Positions 22,414 through 29,408 of a stretch of 29,408 bases of DNA are shown here, piece after piece. A program made the position numbers and the translations under genes. This DNA is from Clostridia bacterium (GTDB taxonomy: Bacteria > Bacillota > Clostridia > Oscillospirales > CAG-272): positions 1-29,408 of the forward strand of contig CAAGKS010000063.1 in NCBI GenBank assembly GCA_900770605.1, given 5' to 3'. The notes beneath the pieces are model-generated. The model was not told the DNA's origin and did not search any database. It saw nothing but the letters and a program-made list of their open reading frames with translations. How positions within the stretch are numbered: the stretch's first letter is position 1; each line of letters opens with the position of its first letter.

Positions 22414-24654
22414 TTAATTCTCTGAATGAGATTTGTAGTAATTCATCAGGCAACCGTCAAGGATCACCTCTTTTTCGTCCTTTGTGAGTCCCTTGACGTA
22501 GAGCTTGATATCATCAACTCCGCCGTCAGCCTTTACTACCTGAGCCTCAAACTCCTCTTTACCGTCGATTATCGCCTGACGGATACCGCGGACGAACACG
22601 TAGTCTCCCACGGAGTACGGGAAGTCTGCTCTCTCTGCAAGTGTAAAGGGCAAGATTCCCCAGTTGATGCAGTTTGAGCGGTAACGCTTGGTAGCGAACT
22701 CATAACAGATATTCGCAAAGCCGCCAAGCACTTTCTGACAGGATGCCGCCTGCTCACGAGCGGAGCCGTCGCCGGGCTTATTCGCAAATACGCAAGAGCC
22801 GAACTGAGTATTTTCCATCAAGGACTTATCTCCGAGCATCTCAAATACCTTTACGAGCTCCTCGGGCGCTTCGCCTGCTCTTCTCTGCGCTTCCACCGCC
22901 GCAACTGCCTTGGAGTTGCCAACGTAATCCGGAGCGCGGCGCGAGAGCGCGAACTCCGCGAGGCGCAAGGGGTTGGAACGATAAGACGAGGTCTCTCCCG
23001 AGGGGATAAGCTCGTCGGTTGTGGTTACGGGATCGCGAATGACCGCCGCGAGCTTTACGAGCAGATTGTCTGCAAGCTCGTACTGTGCGGGCCAGTCCGT
23101 GATATTAGGACCTAAGATAAGCTCGGCATCCTTATCAGCCTTGCCGTAGCCGTAATACACGCGCTTCTCGTAAACGCTTCTGTCATAGTTATATTCGTGA
23201 GGAGTGTAATCGTAATCAACGTCAGTTGCGGCAGTTATATATCCGCCGTTAGCCGCCGTTGCCGCAATACTTCTCGCGTCCATAAGCGCAACACCTGCAA
23301 GCTGTCCCTCACTGGGCTTTGAGCCCTCTCTGTTGGGGAAGTTACGCGTGGTGTGGCGAATTGAAAGTCCGTTATTTGCAGGAACGTCACCCGCGCCGAA
23401 GCAAGGACCGCAGAACGAGGGCTTTATTACAGCGCCCGCGCGGAGAAGCTCGGCGGTAGCGCCGATCTTGGTAAGCTCAAGCGACACAGGCACGCTCGTG
23501 GGATATACGGAAAGTGAGAAATAATCCGCTCCCGTGCTCTTATCCTTGAGTATCGCCGCCGCCTCGTCTATGCTATCGAACATACCGCCTGCGCAGCCTG
23601 CGATAATTCCCTGGTCTGCAAGCACTCCGCCGTTTTTGACCTTGGAGCGCAGATCTATATTACAGGTGCCGAACTTGCTCTGAGCCTCTTTTTCTACCTT
23701 TGCAAGTATCTCGTCTGCATTTTCAAGAAATTCGTGGATAGTGTATGCATTTGAGGGGTGGAACGGCAACGCTATCATAGACTCCATCTTATCGAGGTCT
23801 ATCTCTATCATAGAGTCGTAATAAGCAACGCCATTCGGGTAAAGTCTCTTATAATCCTGAGGACGTCCGTGAGCCTCGTAATGCTTCTTTACCACGTCGT
23901 CTGTCTCCCAGATGGAAGAGAGGCAGGTGGTCTCGGTGGTCATAACGTCGATACCGTTACGGAAATCTATGGGAAGATCTTTGATACCGGGGCCGACGAA
24001 CTCAAGCACTTTATTCTTTACGAAGCCGTTTGCAAATGTCGCGCCCACAAGCGCGATAGCCACGTCGTGCGGACCTATTCCGCGGCGGACGTTGCCCTTG
24101 ACGTAAACGAGGACTACCTCGGGTGTCTTTATATCGTAAGTATTTTTGAGAAGCTGCTTTACAAGCTCAGGTCCTCCCTCTCCAACGCCCATAGTACCAA
24201 GCGCGCCGTAACGCGTGTGAGAGTCGGAGCCGAGTATCATTCTTCCACAGCCTGCAAGCTCCTCACGGGCAAAGGAATGTATAACGCTCTGGTTTGCAGG
24301 AACGTATATACCACCGTATTTCTTTGCGGCAGAAAGTCCGAAAACGTGGTCGTCTTCATTTATAGTACCGCCGACTGCGCACAGTGAATTGTGGCAGTTA
24401 GTCATAGCGTACGGCACGGGAAAGGACGTAAGTCCGCTCGCGCGCGCAGTCTGTATAATTCCAACGTACGTAATATCGTGAGACGTCAGCGCGTCAAACT
24501 TTATCTGCATCTGTCCGTCCTCGGCAGAGACGTTGTGCGCGTTCATGATACCATACGCGATAGTATTCTTTCTCGCCTCTGCCGCGGGCACATCAGCCGT
24601 TGCGCTGACCTTACCGTCAACAAGATAGACGCCGTGTGAGGTTAATTTTATCAT
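22414..24654 (-). CDS. Aconitase-superfamily hydratase (YbhJ-like)
   Basis: The 746-residue product belongs to the aconitase superfamily and most resembles the YbhJ-type hydratase branch. The [4Fe-4S] ligands appear intact: Cys354 (IIAGCAGG) and Cys415/Cys418 (SFCGPCFGAGD). Also present are SDSHTRYGALGTMGVGEGGPEL (starting at 143) and, in the C-terminal swivel domain, GDGSAREQAA, equivalent to the SSRE motif of aconitase. The length is close to that of E. coli YbhJ as I recall it. YbhJ itself has no assigned reaction; the neighbouring icd suggests this one works as aconitase, turning citrate into isocitrate for glutamate synthesis. That is inference from context. AGGAGG lies 5 bases before the ATG and a near-consensus promoter lies upstream. 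Confidence 0.88.
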   Translation of the reverse strand: MIKLTSHGVYLVDGKVSATADVPAAEARKNTIAYGIMNAHNVSAEDGQMQIKFDALTSHDITYVGIIQTARASGLTSFPVPYAMTNCHNSLCAVGGTINEDDHVFGLSAAKKYGGIYVPANQSVIHSFAREELAGCGRMILGSDSHTRYGALGTMGVGEGGPELVKQLLKNTYDIKTPEVVLVYVKGNVRRGIGPHDVAIALVGATFANGFVKNKVLEFVGPGIKDLPIDFRNGIDVMTTETTCLSSIWETDDVVKKHYEAHGRPQDYKRLYPNGVAYYDSMIEIDLDKMESMIALPFHPSNAYTIHEFLENADEILAKVEKEAQSKFGTCNIDLRSKVKNGGVLADQGIIAGCAGGMFDSIDEAAAILKDKSTGADYFSLSVYPTSVPVSLELTKIGATAELLRAGAVIKPSFCGPCFGAGDVPANNGLSIRHTTRNFPNREGSKPSEGQLAGVALMDARSIAATAANGGYITAATDVDYDYTPHEYNYDRSVYEKRVYYGYGKADKDAELILGPNITDWPAQYELADNLLVKLAAVIRDPVTTTDELIPSGETSSYRSNPLRLAEFALSRRAPDYVGNSKAVAAVEAQRRAGEAPEELVKVFEMLGDKSLMENTQFGSCVFANKPGDGSAREQAASCQKVLGGFANICYEFATKRYRSNCINWGILPFTLAERADFPYSVGDYVFVRGIRQAIIDGKEEFEAQVVKADGGVDDIKLYVKGLTKDEKEVILDGCLMNYYKSHSEN

Positions 24655-24692
24655 AGTGACCTCCTGTTTGCCAAATAGATATATAATAATTT

Positions 24693-24721
24693 ATTATAAC
24701 TCAATCAGCAAAAAAAGTCAA
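24693..24721 (-). promoter_or_regulatory. Promoter of the hydratase-icd operon
   Basis: On the minus strand TTGACT (24716-24721), 17 bases, consensus TATAAT (24693-24698), about 40 bases before the ATG. Confidence 0.83.
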
Positions 24722-24754
24722 GTAATGTTACTATATTTAAATTTGATCATGTTT

Positions 24755-24790
24755 TTTAATATTCACTCATAATTTTTGGTGAATATTAAA
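24755..24790. promoter_or_regulatory. 12-bp inverted repeat between divergent promoters, candidate operator
   Basis: TTTAATATTCAC (24755-24766) and GTGAATATTAAA (24779-24790) are perfect inverted copies around a 12-base AT-rich centre. The site lies about midway between the hydratase promoter and the DUF554 promoter and has no T-run, so it looks like a regulator binding site, not a terminator. Confidence 0.5.
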
Positions 24791-24812
24791 TAGCAAAACT
24801 TGCGAGAACGAC

Positions 24813-24841
24813 TTGAATAATTGCGCAAAAAGTGATATAAT
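24813..24841 (+). promoter_or_regulatory. Promoter of the DUF554 operon
   Basis: TTGAAT (24813-24818), 17 bases, consensus TATAAT (24836-24841), 30 bases before the ATG at 24872. Confidence 0.8.
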
Positions 24842-24871
24842 GTTCTTTAATATCTATAAAGGAACGAAAAA

Positions 24872-25606
24872 ATGATAGGACTTGGAACAATAGTAAACGT
24901 CATAGTCATAATAATAGGCGGTCTGATAGGTCTTGTGCTCAAAAACGGGCTCAAGCAGCGCTTTTGCGATATCTTCTCTCAGGCGTGCGGTCTTTCGGTG
25001 GTGTTTATCGGCGCGGCGGGCGCTTTTGAGATGATACTCAGCGTACACGACGGAAAGCTGACCTCAAACCACACTCTGCTCGTGGTGTTCTCTTTTGTCA
25101 TCGGCGGATTTATCGGCGAGCTGATAAACGTTGAAAAAGGACTTAACTCCATGGGCGAAAAGCTCAAATCCCTCGTCCGTGCAAGCGGAGACAGTAAATT
25201 CGTTGAGGGCTTTGTTGCCGCCTCGCTCGTATTCTGCGTGGGCGCAATGTCCATATGCGGTCCGATAGACGAGGCGCTTACGGGAGACGCTACCACTCTT
25301 TACGTAAAATCCATACTTGACGGCATTATGATCATCGTATTCACCTCGATATACGGCGTTGGCGCGATATTCTCTGCTTTGACTGTCGGCATCTATCAGG
25401 GCTTCTTCACCGTCTTCGGCGTTGTGATCTCTGACTTTATGTCCGATTCGCTCATAGCTATGATATCGGGGATCGGCTCGATCCTTATATTTGCCGTTGG
25501 TGCAAACGTGCTCTGGGGCAGAAAGATAAAGGTTGGAAATCTTCTCCCCGCACTTATAGTCCCTGTCCTTTACGAAGGCGTTACGTACTTAATATCACTT
25601 TTTTAA
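24872..25606 (+). CDS. DUF554 membrane protein (YqgA/YdfK-like)
   Basis: The 244-residue multispanning protein matches DUF554: the start GLGTIVNVIVIIIGGLIGLVL, then VVFIGAAGAFEMIL, the conserved FVEGFVAASLVFCVGAMSICGPIDEAL, and the C-terminal LPALIVPVLYEGVTYLISL. The family is uncharacterised; transport has been guessed. AAAGGAA lies 7 bases before the ATG. It is first of three genes that run close together on the plus strand. Confidence 0.92.
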   Translation: MIGLGTIVNVIVIIIGGLIGLVLKNGLKQRFCDIFSQACGLSVVFIGAAGAFEMILSVHDGKLTSNHTLLVVFSFVIGGFIGELINVEKGLNSMGEKLKSLVRASGDSKFVEGFVAASLVFCVGAMSICGPIDEALTGDATTLYVKSILDGIMIIVFTSIYGVGAIFSALTVGIYQGFFTVFGVVISDFMSDSLIAMISGIGSILIFAVGANVLWGRKIKVGNLLPALIVPVLYEGVTYLISLF

Positions 25607-25629
25607 TTTCATAAAAACGGATCTTGGAG

Positions 25630-26505
25630 ATGAACACGTCAAAGCACACCCAAAGCTCAAAGAAAATATTATATGCGATAATTTCAATAACGCTCTGTCT
25701 TTTAGTCATATCTGCCGCGATAACGTCCGTATCTATCTTCCGCAACAGCCGTGACGGCACAAACGCCGACAAGGACTATCAGAGAGGCGACAAAAACGAT
25801 CCGATCACCGATGTCGAGGACGACGGTATCGACGATGGACGCCCGGGGCGTGTGGCTCTTACATTTGACGACGGGCCTCACGTTACGCGCACCAAGGCGA
25901 TCGTAGACGAGCTTTCCCGATACGGCTATCACGCTACGTTTTTCGTCGTTGGAAACCGTGTTGACGGCACGGAATACAGCGGCGGCGAGGCGATGAGATA
26001 CGCTTACGACGCGGGTAACGAGATAGCTATTCACGGCTACACTCACCTGAAATACTACAACACCTGCTCCGAAGCGGAATATTACAACGAGCTTAACAAA
26101 ACGGCAAATGCGATACGAAAATATATCCCCGACTATGAGATAAAGCTCATGCGCCCCATAGGCGGCAAGATAACCGACGAGCGTGTTGCAGCTTGCGAAT
26201 ACTCCGTTATTATGTGGAACATTGACTCGCTCGACTGGGAAAACCGTTACAGCGACAGCTCCTCGCAGGGCGCAAAGGAACAGTGCGACACAATAGTAAA
26301 CAACGTAATGTCAAAGGTCTCGGACGGCAGCATCATACTTATGCACGATATTTATCAGAGCACGCTCGACGCGACTATTGAGATCATTCGCAGACTTCAC
26401 GAGGAAGGCTACGAGATAGTTACAGTTTCCGAGCTTCTCGGTGATCAACTGCAACCCGGAGTAAAATATTCAAGGGCTACGCCCTACAAAAAGGAAGGAG
26501 AATAA
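25630..26505 (+). CDS. Membrane-anchored polysaccharide deacetylase (NodB domain)
   Basis: The 291-residue product has a signal-anchor helix (about 13-35), an acidic linker and a NodB deacetylase domain with its motifs in order: TFDDGP (78-83), HGYTH (135-139), LMRPIGG (the RxPxG motif), MWNIDSLDW and ILMHDIY. Such enzymes remove acetyl groups from peptidoglycan or other N-acetyl glycans outside the cell, often raising lysozyme resistance. The start is uncertain: ATG at 25630 has only GGAT 7 bases upstream; a TTG two codons earlier is the alternative. It lies 23 bases after DUF554 and 2 bases before the next gene, so it is cotranscribed. Confidence 0.92.
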   Translation: MNTSKHTQSSKKILYAIISITLCLLVISAAITSVSIFRNSRDGTNADKDYQRGDKNDPITDVEDDGIDDGRPGRVALTFDDGPHVTRTKAIVDELSRYGYHATFFVVGNRVDGTEYSGGEAMRYAYDAGNEIAIHGYTHLKYYNTCSEAEYYNELNKTANAIRKYIPDYEIKLMRPIGGKITDERVAACEYSVIMWNIDSLDWENRYSDSSSQGAKEQCDTIVNNVMSKVSDGSIILMHDIYQSTLDATIEIIRRLHEEGYEIVTVSELLGDQLQPGVKYSRATPYKKEGE

Positions 26506-26507
26506 AT

Positions 26508-27626
26508 ATGACTACCATCAAAAAGTATCTTCACCGTTATTTTATTGACGCTATGGGCGCTATGGCGCTCGGCCTTTTCGCTTCCCTGCTCATAGGCACT
26601 ATATTCGGTACTGTTTATAAGTACACCGATCTTGAGCTATTCAACATAATCGCCACCTACGCCAAAGCGGCAACGGGTATGGCTATCGGCGTTGCTATCG
26701 CGCACCGCCTTGGAGCGCACCCGCTCGTTATGTTTTCCTGTGCCGCGGTTGGCGCTATGTCAAACGCGATAGGCGCTATCGTTGCGAACGACGGCGGACA
26801 GATACTCAAATGGGCGGCAAGTGCATCGGACGGCTCGGGCGTTTTCTACGCGGCAGGTCCTGCGGGCGCTTTCTTTGCGGTGATAATCGCCTCTGAGATC
26901 GGTATGCTCGTTTCTAAAAAGACCAAGGTCGATATACTCGTAACTCCCGTGGTAACTCTCACGGTCGGATTTGCGGCGACCTGGCTTATATGCCCTCTGA
27001 TATCCTACGTTATGTATTATCTTGGCAGCTTCGTTGCTATGGCTACCACCTTCCAGCCCTTGCTTATGGGAATCGTTCTCTCCGTTATAATGGGCGTTAT
27101 TCTCACCCTCCCCATATCCAGCGCGGCTATATGCGCTATGATATTCTCCGAGGCAGCATACGCGGTATCCGTGCTCAACGGAACGAGCGAGGGATTTTTG
27201 CTCGCAGGCGGCGCGTGCGTGGCAGGCTGCTGCGCACAGATGGTTGGATTTGCGGTCATCAGCTTCCGCGAAAACCGTTGGGGCGGTATCATATCTCAGG
27301 GACTTGGAACGTCGATGCTGCAAATGGGTAACATCGTCAAGAAGCCTGTTATCTGGCTCGCTCCCACATTGGCATCTGCCGTTACAGGACCTATCTCCAC
27401 AATGATCTTCGGTCTTAAATGTAAGGGCGTTGCGGCAGGTATGGGTACGTGCGGTCTCGTAGGCCCGATAGGCGTTATCGACTCCACCGAAGATCCAAAC
27501 GCTATGATGTGGATAGGACTTGCGCTCGTATGCATTATACTCCCCGCTCTGCTCTCGCTTTTGTTCAACGAGATAATGAGAAAGCTCGGTTGGGTAAAGA
27601 CGGGCGATATGAAGATCGAGGCGTGA
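26508..27626 (+). CDS. Stand-alone PTS EIIC-like permease (PTS_EIIC_2 family)
   Basis: The 372-residue protein has about ten hydrophobic helices and matches the PTS_EIIC_2-type family, seen in Clostridia without IIA or IIB domains: YFIDAMGAMALGLFASLLIGTI, AAGPAGAFFAVIIASEIG, PISSAAICAMIF, AGGACVAGCCAQMVGFAVISF, GLGTSMLQMGNIVKKP and GTCGLVGPIG. No phosphorylatable partner domains are nearby, so sugar phosphotransfer is doubtful; it may transport another substrate. GGAG lies about 7 bases before the ATG, which begins 2 bases after the deacetylase stop. It is the last gene of the DUF554 operon. Confidence 0.83.
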   Translation: MTTIKKYLHRYFIDAMGAMALGLFASLLIGTIFGTVYKYTDLELFNIIATYAKAATGMAIGVAIAHRLGAHPLVMFSCAAVGAMSNAIGAIVANDGGQILKWAASASDGSGVFYAAGPAGAFFAVIIASEIGMLVSKKTKVDILVTPVVTLTVGFAATWLICPLISYVMYYLGSFVAMATTFQPLLMGIVLSVIMGVILTLPISSAAICAMIFSEAAYAVSVLNGTSEGFLLAGGACVAGCCAQMVGFAVISFRENRWGGIISQGLGTSMLQMGNIVKKPVIWLAPTLASAVTGPISTMIFGLKCKGVAAGMGTCGLVGPIGVIDSTEDPNAMMWIGLALVCIILPALLSLLFNEIMRKLGWVKTGDMKIEA

Positions 27627-27646
27627 TATATTCGAACGAAATAAAC

Positions 27647-27687
27647 AAAGAACCCGACGGACTTTGGTCCGTCGGGTTCTTTTATTT
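27647..27687 (+). terminator. Bidirectional terminator
   Basis: A perfect 16-bp stem (27647-27662 with 27667-27682) with a TTTG loop, T-rich on both exits. It separates the EIIC-like gene from the convergent ABC transporter operon. Confidence 0.92.
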
Positions 27688-27693
27688 TGTTGC

Positions 27694-28818
<1,125 letters not shown>

Positions 28819-28845
28819 ATTCTACTCTTATTATCCTTTCTTTCC

Positions 28846-29408
28846 TTATCCCTTTACTGCTCCGCCTGTTACGCCCTCTACATAGTACTTCTGAAGGAGA
28901 AGGAACACGGTCGTAACGGGAACCGCAACAATAACGCCGGCTGCACAGAACATCGTATAATGGGTATTCATATTAGTTCTTGAGAGCCACTCGTACATAC
29001 CTACCGCAACGCTCATACCTGCGCTGTTCTCGTGCACGATATAGCTTGCCATCATAAAGTCGCCCCAAGGAGCCATAAAGCCCATAAGCACTGTGTAAAT
29101 GATAATAGGCTTCGACAATGGCATAATTACCTTATAGAATACCTGCCAACGTGTAGCACCGTCGACTCTCGCCGCCTCGTCAAGACTCTTGGGGATGGTA
29201 TCAAAGAAGCCCTTGGATACGTAATATCCCATACCGCTGCTCGCGCAGTAAACGATGATGAGACCCAGAGGTGCCATCTGCATGGTAAGTCCGAAGTCCG
29301 AGAATACCTTATAGATAAGGATCATTGTAAGGAAGCCCGGGAACATACCAAGGATGAGCATAAAGTTCATAAGAGCTTTTCTGCCCTTGAATCTGAGTCT
29401 TGAAAGAG
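28846..29408 (-). CDS. ABC sugar permease, MalG type, 5' end beyond the window
   Basis: The frame is open to the window edge and reads LSRLRFKGRKALMNFMLILGMFPGF, the typical middle of MalG-type permeases, so the methionine at 29370 is internal, not the start. Downstream come several membrane helices and the EAA loop EAARVDGATRWQVFYKVIMPLSKPI that docks on the ATPase, then APWGDFMMASYIV. About 187 residues are present of about 280. Together with the ATPase it forms a maltose/oligosaccharide-type (CUT1) importer whose binding protein and partner permease presumably lie just outside. Confidence 0.93.
   Translation of the reverse strand, partial: LSRLRFKGRKALMNFMLILGMFPGFLTMILIYKVFSDFGLTMQMAPLGLIIVYCASSGMGYYVSKGFFDTIPKSLDEAARVDGATRWQVFYKVIMPLSKPIIIYTVLMGFMAPWGDFMMASYIVHENSAGMSVAVGMYEWLSRTNMNTHYTMFCAAGVIVAVPVTTVFLLLQKYYVEGVTGGAVKG

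Noticed and set aside
29401..29408. Adapter sequence also at the right end (last 7 bases equal the end of the reverse-complemented adapter).
   Set aside because: The bases read in frame as part of a typical MalG-type stretch (LSRLRFKGRK), so the match is chance.

Overview
The window reads as chromosomal DNA of an uncultured Clostridia-class member of the Bacillota, probably gut-associated. The basis is gene content: HPr kinase, ZapA beside a U32 peptidase, a TSCPD protein, DUF554, a MalK/MsmX-type ABC transporter and a biotin-dependent sodium-pump-family operon. Shine-Dalgarno sites are strong, and sigma-A-type promoters with 17-base spacers recur. The order or family cannot be fixed from this stretch. 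Bases 1-31 are not biological: they match the Illumina sequencing adapter, so the window starts at an untrimmed contig end inside hprK.

Layout. 32-4014: hprK (minus, truncated), a PrsA-like lipoprotein and a membrane-anchored hypothetical protein (plus), then ispE (minus). 4126-8499: a plus-strand run with an AI-2E-family permease, a prephenate-dehydratase-like protein that lacks most of the catalytic domain, a TSCPD protein, an Sfp-type phosphopantetheinyl transferase, a PHP hydrolase and a small hypothetical. 8562-9552: an accessory island with a damaged tRNA-Met under a perfect consensus promoter, an array of six small hairpins, a four-helix-bundle (23S-IVS/Avd superfamily) gene and the 3' remnant of an inorganic pyrophosphatase-like gene. 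9572-12907: a YwaF-like membrane protein, a BspA-type leucine-rich-repeat lipoprotein and a membrane-anchored protein with a decayed LytM/M23 domain.

12910-15275 (minus): zapA and a U32 peptidase, translationally coupled. 15402-19060 (minus): a four-gene operon with an acyl-CoA-type carboxyltransferase, an OadG-like membrane anchor, a biotin carrier and an OadA-like carboxyltransferase. It has both halves of a transcarboxylase but no sodium-pumping beta subunit. 19813-24654 (minus): an aconitase-superfamily hydratase, an NADP isocitrate dehydrogenase of the eukaryotic type and a DUF815 AAA+ ATPase. The first two probably form the citrate-to-2-oxoglutarate branch. 24872-27626 (plus): DUF554 protein, polysaccharide deacetylase and a stand-alone EIIC-like permease. 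27694-29408 (minus): an ABC sugar transporter ATPase and the 3' part of its permease, cut by the window end.

Most of the window is ordinary core metabolism. The parts most worth a second look are the 8.6-9.5 kb island, the pseudoenzyme-like genes at 5527 and 11230, and the transcarboxylase-like operon without a pump.
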